A stretch of 42,376 nucleotides of DNA, taken from NCBI GenBank assembly GCA_903856085.1, contig CAIOAT010000003.1, positions 128,318 to 170,693 of the forward strand, given 5' to 3'. Shown piece by piece: positions 10,301 to 18,975 of this stretch. A program made the position numbers and the translations under genes. Under the pieces are notes generated by a model that saw nothing but the letters and a program-made list of their open reading frames with translations, was not told the origin of the DNA and did no database searches. How positions within the stretch are numbered: the first letter of the stretch is position 1; each line of letters starts with the position of its first letter. The stretch is from Candidatus Omnitrophota bacterium. Lineage in GTDB: Bacteria; Omnitrophota; Omnitrophia; Omnitrophales; Aquincolibacteriaceae.

Positions 10301-10794
10301 TGACGATCGGCGGGATCATTGATACGATGAAAGAAATTCTTACGAAAAAGGGAGACAAGATGGCGTTTCTGAGCCTTCAGGATCTGAACGGTTCCTGCGA
10401 AACGGTTGTGTTCCCAAGTGTCTATAAAGCGGCTAGTGCATTGATCCAAAAGGATGCTCTGGTTTTTATCAAGGGGAAGGTTGACGCACGCGACGATGTA
10501 GCAAAGCTCCTGGCCGACGAGATCATCCCTCTCGAGGAAGTTCCCAAACGGTACACTCGCATGATTGCCATTAATCTCAAGACGGCCGGGTTGGGAGCCG
10601 AAGTCCTACAGGAAGTGCGCAGAATCCTCATGGCTCACAAGGGGAGTACGCCTGTTTATCTCACCCTCCAGGATCCTAAAGGGCGCATGACGGTTCTGGA
10701 TTCTGGTGACAATCTTAAAGTTGAAACCTCGGATGTCCTCTTCGAAGAACTCGAACGTCTTCTCGGCGAAAATTCCGTCAAAATACGGTCTTAA
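7351..10794 (+). CDS. dnaE: DNA polymerase III subunit alpha
   Basis: This is the replicative polymerase. The protein is 1147 residues, normal for DnaE1. It begins with a PHP domain (HLHCHTEFSLLD, about residues 8-19). The catalytic palm carries PDIDIDF (about 400-406), which supplies two aspartates, and KMDFLGLKTLTVID (near 551) the third. GPGRGSAAGSLVAYAL precedes the palm. Helix-hairpin-helix residues and the finger segment GFNKSHSTAYAAVSYQTAYL are present (about 740-765). An OB-fold lies near 980-1060 (VTIGGIIDTMKEI, SLQDLNGSCETVVFP). The ATG has only a weak ribosome binding site. It is separated from guaA by a palindromic spacer. No partner replisome genes lie beside it. Confidence 0.97.
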   Translation: MSHSDFVHLHCHTEFSLLDATCKIDELMTRAKELRFPALAMTDNGNLFGAIQFYSKAMKEGIKPIIGLGTYVAPGSRLEKQAHGIKEASFHLTLLATNEQGYRNLMKLASIGYTEGFYYRPRVDKEVLKEYSEGLIALSGGLKGEVPYYLYHDQDHDARKVAEEYAGIFGRDRFFLEIMEHGLEPQKKVTLGSQKLAKELKLGIVATNDVHYIHQNQAMAHDALICIGTGSKLDEPNRMRYQGDQYYLRSAEEMKSLFKDVPQAIRSTIEIAERCNLELDFHKIFLPQFAPPDGKTQVQYMEELCFRFLRERFLGEIPAEYEARLRTEITLISKMGYISYFLIVWDFIRFAREKNIPVGPGRGSAAGSLVAYALYITDIDPIKHQLYFERFLNPERVSMPDIDIDFCYERRDEVIDYVKRKYGTQNVAQIITFGTMAAKAAVRDVGRVMGIPYGEVDRIAKLIPLELKITLKQALEREPELKEMVATDVRIAQLIETSQALEGLSRHASIHAAGVVISDVPLTDHVPLYKTEDQICTQYTMKDLEKIGLLKMDFLGLKTLTVIDEAVKIVQKMHGVKIDIAKLPEDDPATYEMLARGDALGVFQLESSGMRDILKKMKPSHFGHLVALLALYRPGPLGSGMVDDFIKRMRDPKLIKYDHPALEPSLKETYGVILYQEQVMRIVSDLAGFTLAQADSLRRAIGKKIPEVMAKEKKAFMDGAMKRGAKEKVAEKIWELIDYFSGYGFNKSHSTAYAAVSYQTAYLKAHYPVEFMTALLTSEMNNTDKVVQYIEAAKKMGIDVLPPAVNESFSDFTCVGNHIRFGLAAIKNVGSTAIESIIATRMKEGPFRSLFDFVQRVELRTCNHKVMESLIKCGAFDEWKLHRSQLMAMLDGVLDMGANIQKDRSRGQLSFFENSGGGQEGFHDQQAAVPDIPEWPENQKLAYERELIGFYVSSHPLAKYTKILKSYATATTANLSEFNHQAEVTIGGIIDTMKEILTKKGDKMAFLSLQDLNGSCETVVFPSVYKAASALIQKDALVFIKGKVDARDDVAKLLADEIIPLEEVPKRYTRMIAINLKTAGLGAEVLQEVRRILMAHKGSTPVYLTLQDPKGRMTVLDSGDNLKVETSDVLFEELERLLGENSVKIRS

Positions 10795-10810
10795 GACTCG
10801 TTATCTCTTT

Positions 10811-10851
10811 GCCCTGATTTTTTTAAAAAATGAATGGCAAGCAGGGTTACC
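10811..10851. repeat. Dispersed CCTG...CAGGG palindromic repeat, copy 1
   Basis: This imperfect palindrome starts CCCTGATTTTTTT and ends GCAGGGTTACC. Related copies are at 18697-18748, 30482-30519 and 30526-30560, always between genes. They share a CCTG arm, an A/T-rich centre and a CAGGG-NN-ACC end. Confidence 0.5.
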
Positions 10852-10893
10852 ATGATTTTCAATAAAAATTAGATGAAAATCATGGTTAACCCA
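10845..10893. repeat. Strong hairpin upstream of the HU gene
   Basis: GGGTTACCATGATTTTCA pairs with TGAAAATCATGGTTAACCC with one bulged base and a 12-base loop. It partly overlaps the end of the preceding repeat. It lies upstream of the HU promoter and has no U-run on the plus strand, so it might protect the dnaE mRNA end or be part of the repeat family. Confidence 0.6.
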
Positions 10894-10924
10894 AGGCATT
10901 GCTTGAGGTTACAACTTAAATCGC

Positions 10925-10953
10925 TTGACAAGGCTCCCGAGATTTGCTATTTT
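10925..10953 (+). promoter_or_regulatory. Sigma-70 promoter of the HU gene
   Basis: TTGACA and TATTTT are separated by 17 bases, about 70 bases upstream of the TTG start. The leader has a small stem-loop, GGG...CCC inside AAGCA...TGCTT, just before the Shine-Dalgarno. Confidence 0.6.
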
Positions 10954-11023
10954 TTTGCATCTTCAAACAGGACAAGCAGTTGGGTAAAAACTCCCTTGCT
11001 TCTTCGTTAAAGGAGGTGGGCAC

Positions 11024-11296
11024 TTGACTAAAAAAGATATTGTGATGAAAGTTTCGAATGAAACGAATCTCACCCAGATCGATGTCAAGAAGATCGTCCA
11101 GAAAACCCTCGATGTTATTTCCGATAGCCTTCAGCGTGGCGAGACCGTGGAGCTCAGGAATTTCGGTGTTTTTAAAGTGAAAAACCGGCGCGGCCGTTTG
11201 GGGCGTAATCCCCGGACCGGCGAGGAAGTGACGGTCCCCGAAAAAAAAGTCGTGGTGTTCAAGCCCGGACTCATCTTAAAGATCAAGGTGAAGTAA
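11024..11296 (+). CDS. HU/IHF-family DNA-binding protein
   Basis: This is a small histone-like nucleoid protein that bends DNA as a dimer. The 90-residue chain has the helical N-terminal body (about 1-45), the LRNFGVFKVKNR strand, and the DNA-binding arm signature GRLGRNPRTGEEV with the intercalating proline. It closes with VVVFKPGLILK. The start is TTG at 11024, supported by AAAGGAGGTGG six to eight bases upstream. The next upstream or downstream in-frame starts would break the family N-terminus TKKDIV. It has its own promoter. HU, IHF-alpha and IHF-beta cannot be told apart by eye here. Confidence 0.93.
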   Translation: MTKKDIVMKVSNETNLTQIDVKKIVQKTLDVISDSLQRGETVELRNFGVFKVKNRRGRLGRNPRTGEEVTVPEKKVVVFKPGLILKIKVK

Positions 11297-11365
11297 GGAA
11301 GTGTAGGACGTGCCCGGATATTCTGCGGCGCGAAAGTGATTTTTAAAGATTTTAAGGAGGCGGGT

Positions 11366-11656
11366 ATGGCAGAAAAAGGCAAGGTGAAATGGTTCTCCAA
11401 CGTTAAGGGTTTCGGATTCCTGCGCAAGGAAGGCGAAGAGAAAGATATCTTCGTTCATTATTCCGTGATCCAAGGGGAAGGGTACAAGCGACTTAATCCC
11501 GACGAGGAAGTCGAGTTCGACATCGTTCAGGGAGAAAAGGGTCCGCTTGCCCAAAACGTGGTGCGCCATAAAAAGCCGAAAGAAGAAGGAGCTGCAGAGG
11601 CCGCTCCTGACGCCAAGAAGGAAAGCAAAAAGAAAGAAGCCTCGGCAAAGAAGTAA
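11366..11656 (+). CDS. Cold-shock domain protein with charged C-terminal tail
   Basis: The 96-residue protein is an RNA/single-stranded-DNA chaperone. Residues about 3-67 form a CspA-type OB-fold, with the RNP1-like GKVKWFSNVKGFGFL and RNP2-like DIFVHYSVI motifs. A typical Csp stops there. This one adds about 27 residues rich in Lys, Glu and Ala, which could be a flexible RNA- or ribosome-binding tail. The ATG at 11366 has AAGGAGG in good position. It lies 69 bases after the HU gene and could be co-transcribed with it. A strong intrinsic terminator at 11741-11772 closes the unit. Confidence 0.93.
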   Translation: MAEKGKVKWFSNVKGFGFLRKEGEEKDIFVHYSVIQGEGYKRLNPDEEVEFDIVQGEKGPLAQNVVRHKKPKEEGAAEAAPDAKKESKKKEASAKK

Positions 11657-11659
11657 GCC

Positions 11660-11702
11660 TGCCCCAATTTCAAATTTTCTGAAGTTGATAAGTATTGGGA
11701 CT
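11660..11702. repeat. Dispersed CCCAATT palindrome, copy 1
   Basis: The 43-base element runs from TGCCCCAATTTC to TATTGGGACT. It matches the reverse complement of 23289-23331 at 38 of 43 positions. A third, looser copy lies at 35309-35349. Each copy is an imperfect hairpin just after a gene. Confidence 0.65.
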
Positions 11703-11740
11703 GCTTTTTCACGCTTTTCGCGTCATCTTAATTAGGAATC

Positions 11741-11772
11741 GACCCGCGGGATCTTCCCCGCGGGTCTTTTTT
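11741..11772 (+). terminator. Rho-independent terminator after the cold-shock gene
   Basis: A perfect 10-bp stem GACCCGCGGG / CCCGCGGGTC with a 6-base loop is followed by six T. It should end HU/csp transcription before rsmE. Confidence 0.93.
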
Positions 11773-11800
11773 CCATCCCTGAGCTTATAGAGGATGCTCG

Positions 11801-12604
11801 ATGTCCGAAAGAAATAAACCGAGGAAACTGCGCCGGTTCTTTACCTCCCAGACCTTGAAGGAAGTTCCTCACGATCTTCTGCTCGATCCAGCTGAGACGC
11901 ACCATTTACGGAATATTCTTCGGCTCAAGTCGGGGGACGGTTGTCTTGTGACCGATGGCCTCGGCGGCGAAGCGGAAGCTGTGGTCGGTGAATTTGCGTC
12001 GGATGGGCGCGCCTGTCTTCAAATTCAAAGAGTTCTTGTGAATACGGGTTCTTTTGACGACGTTGTGACTCTGAGGATCTTTCCAGTGATGCTGCGCAAG
12101 GGAAAGACGGATTTGCTTGTCGAGAAAGCTCAAGAGCTTGGAGTTCACGAGTTCCATCCGATCGTTTCGGAACATTGTGAAGTCCAGATCGCGAAAGAAA
12201 AGACGGAGAAGATCGTCGAGCGTTGGAATCGAATCGCACGCGAAGCTAGTAAGCAGTCCGGAAGTCTTAAGATCCTTCGTATTGAACCTCCTCGAAGTTT
12301 CAAAGAAGCCCTTGGGAATCTTTCTAGCGATGAACCCGTCGTGATCTTTCACCCGGGTCCGGATGCCATCACTTTTCCGAAGTGGCTTGCTGAGATCCAG
12401 AGGCTTAAAAATACGATTAAAGCGCTGAATGTTTTTATCGGACCGGAGGGCGGTTTTTCGGAAGAGGAGATCCTTTGGGCGAAGTGGCACCGGAAAGAAA
12501 AAAATCTTCAGCTTGTCGGACTTGGGAAAGTGCTTTTTAAAGCGGACACCGCGTTCATCGGGATTGCGGCTTCGCTCAGATTTTCCGGTGTTCTGTCCGC
12601 GTGA
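11801..12604 (+). CDS. rsmE: 16S rRNA m3U1498 methyltransferase RsmE
   Basis: RsmE methylates N3 of U1498 in the decoding-site helix 44 of 16S rRNA. The 267-residue protein has an N-terminal PUA-like domain (about 10-80, with HHLRNILRLKSGD) and a SPOUT methyltransferase domain with a knotted SAM site. Key motifs are LVEKAQELGV, EASKQSG, IGPEGGFSEEE (about 212-222) and LGKVLFKADTA, where most homologues have LG-RILR-ETA. AGAGGA precedes the ATG. The stop overlaps the GTG of mtaB by four bases (GTGA). It starts a run of translation and replication genes ending with rpoD. Confidence 0.92.
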   Translation: MSERNKPRKLRRFFTSQTLKEVPHDLLLDPAETHHLRNILRLKSGDGCLVTDGLGGEAEAVVGEFASDGRACLQIQRVLVNTGSFDDVVTLRIFPVMLRKGKTDLLVEKAQELGVHEFHPIVSEHCEVQIAKEKTEKIVERWNRIAREASKQSGSLKILRIEPPRSFKEALGNLSSDEPVVIFHPGPDAITFPKWLAEIQRLKNTIKALNVFIGPEGGFSEEEILWAKWHRKEKNLQLVGLGKVLFKADTAFIGIAASLRFSGVLSA

Positions 12605-13950
12605 GCATGCCTGCATATTCTCCTTCTCTCAAAAACGTTCGGTTCTACACGCTCGGTTGCAAGGTCAATCAGTATGAGACTCAGGCGATGCGCGAGGTCT
12701 TGGAACGAAAAGGTTATCGGGACATTGAAGGCCAGAAAGGTGCCCGTTGCGATCTTGTGGTCGTGAATACTTGTACCGTGACTCAAGACTCGGACCGGAC
12801 GAACCGGTACTGGATACGGCGTCTCCGGCGCGAACATCCTCAGGCCCGGCTTGCGGTGACCGGTTGTTACGTGGAAAAGAACCGCATCGAACTCGAAGCG
12901 ATGCCGGAAGTAGATCTTATCTTTTCTAATGGTGAGAAGCCCTTTCTTGCGGAGAAACTTTTAGATCCGGCGGATACTTGCGAAAGTGCGCGGGCGAGTG
13001 CGCCGGCGACTTTTATGCCGCTTTCGATCTCGAAATCTGAAGGAAAGACCCGTGCCTACGTGAAGGTCCAGGATGGGTGCAATCACGCATGCAGTTTCTG
13101 CAAAGTATCGATCGTTCGCGGACCTTCACGCAGTCGTGCGTTGTCTGAAATCCTGGAGGAAGTGACACGCCTCAGGGACGGTGGTTACCGGGAGATCATT
13201 CTGACCGGCATCCAACTCGGGGCTTATGGCCTCGATTTTGAGTCTTGCGCTCATGTCCAGGAACGGCATTATCTTTTGCGGGATGTGATCGAAGCCTGTG
13301 ATCGGATCGAAGGGATCGAACGCATCCGTTTGAGTTCGATCGAACTCACGGATCTTGGTAAGTCCCTTCGCGAAACTTTCCTGAATGTTCCGAAACTCTG
13401 CCCCCACATTCATCTTCCGCTCCAAAGCGGGGACAACGAAATCCTTGCGAGGATGAACCGGCGTTATACGCGGGAGGAGTACCGGGATGTGGTTTTGGAA
13501 TTGAAGGAGCGGATCCCGGATTTTGAATTGAGTGTGGATGTGATGGCAGGATTTCCCGGCGAGACCGAGGCGCAGTTTGCGAATACTTTGGAATTACTTG
13601 AGATCCTCAAGCCGCTTAAGACTCATGTGTTTCCGTACAGCCGCCGCGAAGGAACTCGGGCTGCGGATTGGGATATTCTTCCGGCTCAAGCGGTTCGTGA
13701 TCGGGTTCGTCGGCTGATGGAATTGGCCGAGCGTATTTCAGGGAAGGTTCGGGGTGGATATCTGGGCCGGTCGCTTGAGATCCTGGCGGAGCATGAGAAT
13801 GATCGTTCCGGCATGTCAGAAGGTTTTACGCCGAATTATCTCAAGGTTTTTTTTGAGTACCCACAAGACGTGCAAGGGTGTATCATACCGTTCAAATTGA
13901 CCGAACTTTTTCGAGACGGTTTCCGTGGAGATCCCGGAAAACCCAGGTAA
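12601..13950 (+). CDS. mtaB: tRNA t6A37 C2-methylthiotransferase MtaB
   Basis: MtaB is a radical-SAM enzyme that turns t6A37 into ms2t6A in ANN-decoding tRNAs. The 449-residue protein has the N-terminal MTTase domain with three cluster cysteines (LGCKVNQYE, VNTCTVT, TGCYVE). The radical-SAM loop is CNHACSFCK (C160, C164, C167). A C-terminal TRAM-like segment is short. HLPLQSG and DVMAGFPGE are typical of the methylthiotransferases. The N-terminal TLGCKVNQYET is the MtaB form; MiaB would usually have TFGCQMN. The GTG start overlaps the rsmE stop by four bases, so the two rRNA/tRNA modification genes are coupled. Confidence 0.9.
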   Translation: MSMPAYSPSLKNVRFYTLGCKVNQYETQAMREVLERKGYRDIEGQKGARCDLVVVNTCTVTQDSDRTNRYWIRRLRREHPQARLAVTGCYVEKNRIELEAMPEVDLIFSNGEKPFLAEKLLDPADTCESARASAPATFMPLSISKSEGKTRAYVKVQDGCNHACSFCKVSIVRGPSRSRALSEILEEVTRLRDGGYREIILTGIQLGAYGLDFESCAHVQERHYLLRDVIEACDRIEGIERIRLSSIELTDLGKSLRETFLNVPKLCPHIHLPLQSGDNEILARMNRRYTREEYRDVVLELKERIPDFELSVDVMAGFPGETEAQFANTLELLEILKPLKTHVFPYSRREGTRAADWDILPAQAVRDRVRRLMELAERISGKVRGGYLGRSLEILAEHENDRSGMSEGFTPNYLKVFFEYPQDVQGCIIPFKLTELFRDGFRGDPGKPR

Positions 13951-13970
13951 ATCGCAAGGGGGCATCCTAA

Positions 13971-14570
13971 ATGGAATGGTTTTGGCAGATGGTTGAGCGT
14001 CTTCAAAAAAGCGTTGCGGTTTCAGCACTTCGAAGTTTTTCGTCGTTTGATTGGATCGTATTGATCGCACTCTTTTGGGGCTTGATCCAGGGGAGCCGTA
14101 AGGGCTTTGGCGACATGTTCGGGAGGCTGCTTGGAACATTTCTCGTGACGATGTTGACGCTGAGCTTTTATTCTGGCGGAGCCGTCTATCTGCATGCGAA
14201 TCTTCCCGTTCTTCCCTTGAAAGTGGCCGAACCTTTCGTTTTTTTTCTGTTGAGCGTTTTTCTTTGGATCTCCGTGTCTTTATGTATCAATGTCTGCGGA
14301 AAGTTGATCAAAATAAAGGTCCTTGGGTTTTCAGAAACCTGGGGTGGAATGGTTTTTGGGGGTTTGCGCATGATGCTTTTGCTCAGTTTTATCGCGCAGT
14401 TCCTCTTGCTTCTTCCGATCGAGCCCGTGCAACAAAGCTTCAAGCAAGGGCGCACCTACACGGGTTCCTCGATCTCGCGATTTGCGCCCGCTCTCCACGA
14501 ATTTGTTATGAGTCCCTTCCGTAAACCGGTCTCCAAAAAGATCGCGACATCCGTTAAGGTCGGCGGGTAG
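13971..14570 (+). CDS. CvpA-family membrane protein
   Basis: The 199-residue protein has four predicted membrane helices (near 27-45, 52-75, 85-110 and 128-155). Its conserved start is FDWIVLIALFWGLIQGSRKGF, as in CvpA/colicin V production proteins: an Asp in the first helix and a G-x-RKG turn. The C-terminus (about 160-199) is basic and probably cytoplasmic. CvpA proteins are widespread; the original phenotypes concern colicin V export and purF co-expression, and a general biochemical function is not settled. AAGGGGG precedes the ATG. It sits between mtaB and dnaG with 14-20 base gaps, consistent with one transcript. Confidence 0.75.
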   Translation: MEWFWQMVERLQKSVAVSALRSFSSFDWIVLIALFWGLIQGSRKGFGDMFGRLLGTFLVTMLTLSFYSGGAVYLHANLPVLPLKVAEPFVFFLLSVFLWISVSLCINVCGKLIKIKVLGFSETWGGMVFGGLRMMLLLSFIAQFLLLLPIEPVQQSFKQGRTYTGSSISRFAPALHEFVMSPFRKPVSKKIATSVKVGG

Positions 14571-14584
14571 GAAAAAGACGCGGT

Positions 14585-16387
14585 ATGGAACAAAAAAACT
14601 CTGGGACGCGCTACGAAGAACATGTCGTCGAGCAGGTCAGTGCGGCCAACGATATCGTTGAGATCATCTCGCAATACATCCCGCTCAAACGCGCCGGCCG
14701 GCATCTCAAGGCTTGCTGTCCCTTCCATCAGGAAAAATCCCCCTCGTTCATGGTCCAGCCCGAAAAACAGATGTTCCATTGTTTCGGATGCGGGGCCGGG
14801 GGCGATGTGTTTAGCTTTTTGATGCGCCATGAGAATATGACATTCCCTGAGGCCCTGAAGTCCCTTGCGGAACGTGCGCATATCACGCTCCCGGAACGGA
14901 GCGCGCATCGGGACGATGGCGGACAGAAGGAAAAACTCTATGAGGCTTGCCAAGTTGCCGCCGACATTTATCACGAATTGTTATTAGCCGAGGCCGGAGC
15001 CCCAGCGCGCGTGTATCTATCCCAGCGAAAGATCACAGAAGAGATCATCCGGGAATTCAAGCTCGGCTGGGCGCCGATGGAATGGCGGACTCTTTTTGAC
15101 AAAATGATCCTTAAAAAATATCCAGAAGCGCTTCTCAAACAGGCGGCTCTGATCCAGCAATCACCGAAGGGGAATTATTACGATACTTTTCGCGGTCGGC
15201 TCATGTTCCCGATCCTGAATCTTCAGAACAAGGTGATCGCGTTCGGCGGCCGGCTGATCGCCGACCAGGAAGGCCCAAAATATCTCAACTCGCCCGAGAC
15301 ACCGATTTTTTTTAAGAGGCGCGAACTTTTCGGGTTGAATCTCGCCAAAAAACATATTGATCGCGAATGGCCGAATTTGATCCTGGTAGAAGGTTACATG
15401 GATTTTCTCGCTCTCTATCAACATGACTTCAAAAATGCCGTGGCAACGCTGGGAACCGCGCTGGGTGAGGACCACGTGCGTCTCATGCGGCGTTTCGTGG
15501 AAGAAGTCGTTGTAGTCTATGACGGCGATAAAGCGGGTGAGGCCGCGTCCCTGCGCGGGCTTGAGATTCTCCTGGAAGGGGGGATGCAGGTGAAGCTCGT
15601 GAGTCTGCCGAAGGGTGAGGATCCGGATGATTTTCTAAACAAACGCGGGAACGATGCTTTTGCGGCGCTCTTGAAAAACGCTAAGGATTTTTTTGATTAC
15701 AAGTTGCAGGCGCTTCTCTCACGCTATCCGCGTCAGGATGCGCTGGGTCTTTCCAAGATCAGTCGCGAGATGTTCGAGACTTTTCTTAAGGTCAAAAATA
15801 CGGTGATGCTTTCAGAATATTTCAAGCGGCTTGCCCGCGCTCTGCAGGTGGATGAAAATTCTTTGCGTACGGAGTTCTCGCATCTCAATAGGAAAGGCAG
15901 TGTTCCTAAGGATCGGTCCCCGGAGGCGGCACTCACGCCCGAAACAATCAAGCCAGCGCCCGAAGAATTGCTGCTTTTGGTACTGATGGCAGAGGTGCCA
16001 CCTTTTTGCGATCGTGCCTGCGAAGAGCTCAAGGATGTCGACCTTAAAAACCCGGCCTCGCGCCAGCTTTTTGAATATCTCCGGCAGATGAATGAACAGG
16101 GGAAAAAATGCACTCTTTCCGGGCTTCTTATCCGGATCCAGGATGCACTCTACCGCGAACAGCTTGTGGCTGTTATGGCTTCTTTGGATGAGACGGCCGA
16201 TCGGGAGCAGATCCTTGAGGATTGTATCGGAAAGATCAAGCAAGACCGTGCCACCGTGCGCCTCGAGGAGTTGCGCCGTCTGATCCTCGCAGGAGAGACC
16301 GGGCGGGACGAAGTCAAGGTCCGGGCTGCGACTCAGGAATACCAGGAGCTTTTGAGGCGTTCCCGAGAAGCTAAAAAGGGCGAATAA
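14585..16387 (+). CDS. dnaG: DNA primase
   Basis: DnaG makes the RNA primers for replication. The 600-residue protein has the CHC2 zinc finger at the N-terminus ([11 protein letters not shown] about 43-53, then [15 protein letters not shown]). The TOPRIM catalytic core has [15 protein letters not shown] (Glu near 268), then [13 protein letters not shown] (DxD) and EDPDDFL. A C-terminal helical region (about 450-600) would bind the DnaB helicase. It starts 14 bases after the cvpA-like gene and is followed by rpoD, the classical macromolecular-synthesis pairing, without rpsU. The rpoD promoter lies just after its stop. Confidence 0.96.
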   Translation: MEQKNSGTRYEEHVVEQVSAANDIVEIISQYIPLKRAGRHLKACCPFHQEKSPSFMVQPEKQMFHCFGCGAGGDVFSFLMRHENMTFPEALKSLAERAHITLPERSAHRDDGGQKEKLYEACQVAADIYHELLLAEAGAPARVYLSQRKITEEIIREFKLGWAPMEWRTLFDKMILKKYPEALLKQAALIQQSPKGNYYDTFRGRLMFPILNLQNKVIAFGGRLIADQEGPKYLNSPETPIFFKRRELFGLNLAKKHIDREWPNLILVEGYMDFLALYQHDFKNAVATLGTALGEDHVRLMRRFVEEVVVVYDGDKAGEAASLRGLEILLEGGMQVKLVSLPKGEDPDDFLNKRGNDAFAALLKNAKDFFDYKLQALLSRYPRQDALGLSKISREMFETFLKVKNTVMLSEYFKRLARALQVDENSLRTEFSHLNRKGSVPKDRSPEAALTPETIKPAPEELLLLVLMAEVPPFCDRACEELKDVDLKNPASRQLFEYLRQMNEQGKKCTLSGLLIRIQDALYREQLVAVMASLDETADREQILEDCIGKIKQDRATVRLEELRRLILAGETGRDEVKVRAATQEYQELLRRSREAKKGE

Positions 16388-16392
16388 ATCGC

Positions 16393-16421
16393 TTGGTTTC
16401 AAGGGGCGAGATAACTATAAT
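16393..16421 (+). promoter_or_regulatory. Promoter of rpoD, nearly leaderless
   Basis: TTGGTT and TATAAT are separated by 17 bases, immediately downstream of the dnaG stop. The -10 box ends 10 bases before the rpoD ATG and no Shine-Dalgarno is present. The 13 bases from the -10 box on (TATAATACGCAAT) recur exactly at the yicC promoter. Confidence 0.65.
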
Positions 16422-16431
16422 ACGCAATTCT

Positions 16432-18129
16432 ATGAAAAAAGCATCCAAGAAACCTACCAAAGCATCATCCCCCAAACCGGCTTCGGACCGGGCTAAAGAG
16501 AAGACTCCGTCTGTGCCGCCTGCGAAGGTAAAGCCGGGGAAGAAGGGAACTGCTTCAACGAAGCTCCATGGGGAGATTGTTCAAAAACTTTTAGTCCTCG
16601 GCAAGAAACAGGGTTTTGTGACCATCGAGCAGATGAAAAAGCAATTGCCTCCCGATATGAACAATCCCGAAAAAGTGGAAGAGATCATAGGCGTATTGAA
16701 TGAAAAGGGGATTGAAGTCACAAGTGGGTCAGTAGGAGATCCGGCCAAGCCTGCTTCCGAAGCGATCCAGGACGTCGAAGTCAAAAAAGGGAAAGACTCT
16801 GAGCTTGAGGAAGATGCAGCGGTTGAAGAATATGAACGCGGCCGCATTGATGATCCTGTCCGCACGTATTTGAGGCAAATGGGGCAAATCTCTCTTCTGA
16901 CGCGGGAACAGGAAATTGAGATCTCCAAGAAGATTGAATCTTGCGAAGAAGAACTGAAAAAGGTTGTTTATCAGACTAAAGCCGCACGCTATGAAGTGCT
17001 CGAGCTCGCCAAGAAGATCCTTGATGGCCAAGTTCAGCTGGAGGCGATCATTGAGAGCGAAGAGCAGGCCCAGATCCAGACGCTCAAGAAAAAACTCAAG
17101 CTCCTGATCCGTAAGTTCCGCGCTTCCCGGAAAAAATCGAATGTCGTCGAATTGCTGATGCAGTTTAATCTGAGCGTTGCGATCGTTGAGCAGATCGTCG
17201 CGAGTCTTCGAGCCAAGCTTCGTGAACTTAAGAAGAACCGCGAGGATATCAAGAAACTTCGCCGGAGTGGCGTGCGTGGAAAGATCGGTCAGATCGAAGA
17301 ACGGAACCGCCAGATCCTCAAGGAGATTGGGGAGCCGGAAGATAAGCTCCACGAGAATTTTAAGGCGATCATTCGCAAGGAATGGGAACTGACGAAGGCG
17401 AAAAAGGCCCTGGTAGCCGCGAATCTCCGCTTGGTGGTGAGTATCGCCAAGAAGTACACCAATCGCGGACTTTCGTTCCTGGATCTGATCCAGGAGGGGA
17501 ATATCGGCCTGATGAAGGCTGTGGATAAATTCGAATATAAACGTGGTTATAAATTCTCGACTTACGCGACTTGGTGGATTCGTCAGGCCATCACACGGTC
17601 GATCGCAGACCAGGCTCGGACGATCCGCATTCCGGTGCATATGATCGAGACCATTAATAAGTTTTTCCGCGCGTCGCGTCACTTGGTTCAGGAAACCGGA
17701 CGCGAGCCGACTCCCGAAGAAGTCGCGCAGGTTATGAAAATGCCTGTCGAAAAGGTGAAAGGGATCTTGAAGATCGCTCAAGAGCCTATCAGCCTCCAGA
17801 CGCCGATTGGGGATGAGGGAGATACAAGTTTTGGGGACTTCATCGAGGATAAGTCCGCGGTTTCTCCCGCGAATGCTACCGCCTACAGCATGCTCAAGGA
17901 ACAAATGGATGATGTTCTTTTGACCCTCACCGAACGCGAGGAAAAAGTCCTGCGTCTCCGGTTCGGGATCGGGGATGGCTATCCGAGGACCCTCGAAGAG
18001 GTTGGGCATATTTTTAACGTGACCCGCGAGCGCGTCCGCCAGATCGAGGCCAAGGCGCTTCGTAAATTGCGTCATCCTACCCGGTCGCGAAAACTCAAGA
18101 ATTTTCTGGATATTAAGCTGAGCGAGTAA
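16432..18129 (+). CDS. rpoD: Primary RNA polymerase sigma factor
   Basis: This is the housekeeping sigma-70. The 565-residue protein has a basic Lys/Pro/Ser tail at the N-terminus (1-40). A region 1.1-like domain follows (about 45-110), then region 1.2 ([20 protein letters not shown]). A charged non-conserved insert (about 170-300) precedes region 2 ([39 protein letters not shown]). Region 3 is next, and region 4 has the HTH ([20 protein letters not shown]). Regions 2.3-2.4 and 4.2 are canonical, so TTGACA/TATAAT promoters as seen in this window are expected. I chose ATG 16432, beside its own promoter; an upstream GTG in frame at 16393 would overlap the -35 box. Confidence 0.95.
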   Translation: MKKASKKPTKASSPKPASDRAKEKTPSVPPAKVKPGKKGTASTKLHGEIVQKLLVLGKKQGFVTIEQMKKQLPPDMNNPEKVEEIIGVLNEKGIEVTSGSVGDPAKPASEAIQDVEVKKGKDSELEEDAAVEEYERGRIDDPVRTYLRQMGQISLLTREQEIEISKKIESCEEELKKVVYQTKAARYEVLELAKKILDGQVQLEAIIESEEQAQIQTLKKKLKLLIRKFRASRKKSNVVELLMQFNLSVAIVEQIVASLRAKLRELKKNREDIKKLRRSGVRGKIGQIEERNRQILKEIGEPEDKLHENFKAIIRKEWELTKAKKALVAANLRLVVSIAKKYTNRGLSFLDLIQEGNIGLMKAVDKFEYKRGYKFSTYATWWIRQAITRSIADQARTIRIPVHMIETINKFFRASRHLVQETGREPTPEEVAQVMKMPVEKVKGILKIAQEPISLQTPIGDEGDTSFGDFIEDKSAVSPANATAYSMLKEQMDDVLLTLTEREEKVLRLRFGIGDGYPRTLEEVGHIFNVTRERVRQIEAKALRKLRHPTRSRKLKNFLDIKLSE

Positions 18130-18209
18130 TAGAATCTCTTCGCCAGTCCCTTCAGTTCGAAGCTTTTTTTGACGATAGTCTGGGTGTTCTAAACCGCAGC
18201 GAGGTCAAA

Positions 18210-18614
18210 ATGCCAGAGAATAAAAAATGTCTTCTCATCGTGGATGATGAGGACGATGTCTGTCAGATCGTTAAAGAAAAATTCGAGAATTTAGGCTACA
18301 AGGTTTTGACTGCCAATGACGGGGCCGAAGGATTCCAGAAGGTCGAGGAAGGGAAGCCCGATTGCGTGCTTCTTGATATTCGTATCCCCAAGGGTGAGGA
18401 CGGATTGACTTGTCTTCGCAAAATTCGATCTTATCGCCATGAAGACCTCCAGGAACAGACTCGCGTCAGGAAAACTCCCGTGATCATGCTTACCGGAGCT
18501 GGGGCGACTATGCAGCCGCTCTTCGATCTTGAGGGGATCAGTGGTTTTATTGAAAAGCCTTTTGACCTCGCCAACCTCCAAACCAAGGTCGAGCATATCC
18601 TTCGAATACGTTAG
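18210..18614 (+). CDS. Stand-alone response-regulator receiver
   Basis: The 134-residue protein is a single CheY-like receiver. It has the acidic pocket D12/D13, the phospho-acceptor D56 in LLDIRIPKGEDG, the switch T95 in VIMLTGAG and K116 in EKPF. There is an insertion (about residues 72-88, YRHEDLQEQTRVRKTP) before beta-4 that is longer than usual. No output domain follows, so it should act through protein contacts, for example in motility, a phosphorelay or pilus control. It follows rpoD by 80 bases. No histidine kinase is in the window, so its partner is unknown. Confidence 0.9.
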   Translation: MPENKKCLLIVDDEDDVCQIVKEKFENLGYKVLTANDGAEGFQKVEEGKPDCVLLDIRIPKGEDGLTCLRKIRSYRHEDLQEQTRVRKTPVIMLTGAGATMQPLFDLEGISGFIEKPFDLANLQTKVEHILRIR

Positions 18615-18696
18615 CCCGCCGAATCTTTTGTTTTCTTTGCGTTGCTGACGACGTGGTTTTCCCTTATCTCTCCCGTATCTTCCAAAAAGATAGTCT

Positions 18697-18748
18697 CAGT
18701 CCTGACTTTATTTGATTTTGAAAAATAGAAAAGCCAGGGCAACTCCTA
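18697..18748. repeat. Dispersed CCTG...CAGGG palindromic repeat, copy 2
   Basis: The element begins CCTGACTTTATTT and ends GCCAGGGCAACTCC around an A/T-rich centre. It lies in the 361-base gap (18615-18975) between the receiver gene and the next CDS. The rest of that gap holds a TATAAT at 18882-18887 without a good -35 box and no gene that I can support. Confidence 0.5.
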
Positions 18749-18975
18749 CTTTCGCGCCATCCGATCTATCCTTGAAACGGCCATTGTTCTCTTAGCCTTC
18801 CGCGAGGTGTTAGAGTGATTGAAGGGGGGAGATGATTGGACCTACTTGAAAGTCTTCCTAGGCAGCCGATTTTAGAGAGGGTATAATCGCCCAGTTTTTT
18901 AAGCGTGTTCCCAAAAGTCTTCGGCTGATACCCTTGACGGATGGGAGCATTTCATCGATTGAAGAAAGTGAATTT

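Noticed and set aside
16729-18075. 448-residue antisense frame across rpoD
   Set aside because: It lies wholly opposite a clear sigma factor, has no family features and reflects the G/C bias of the third codon positions.
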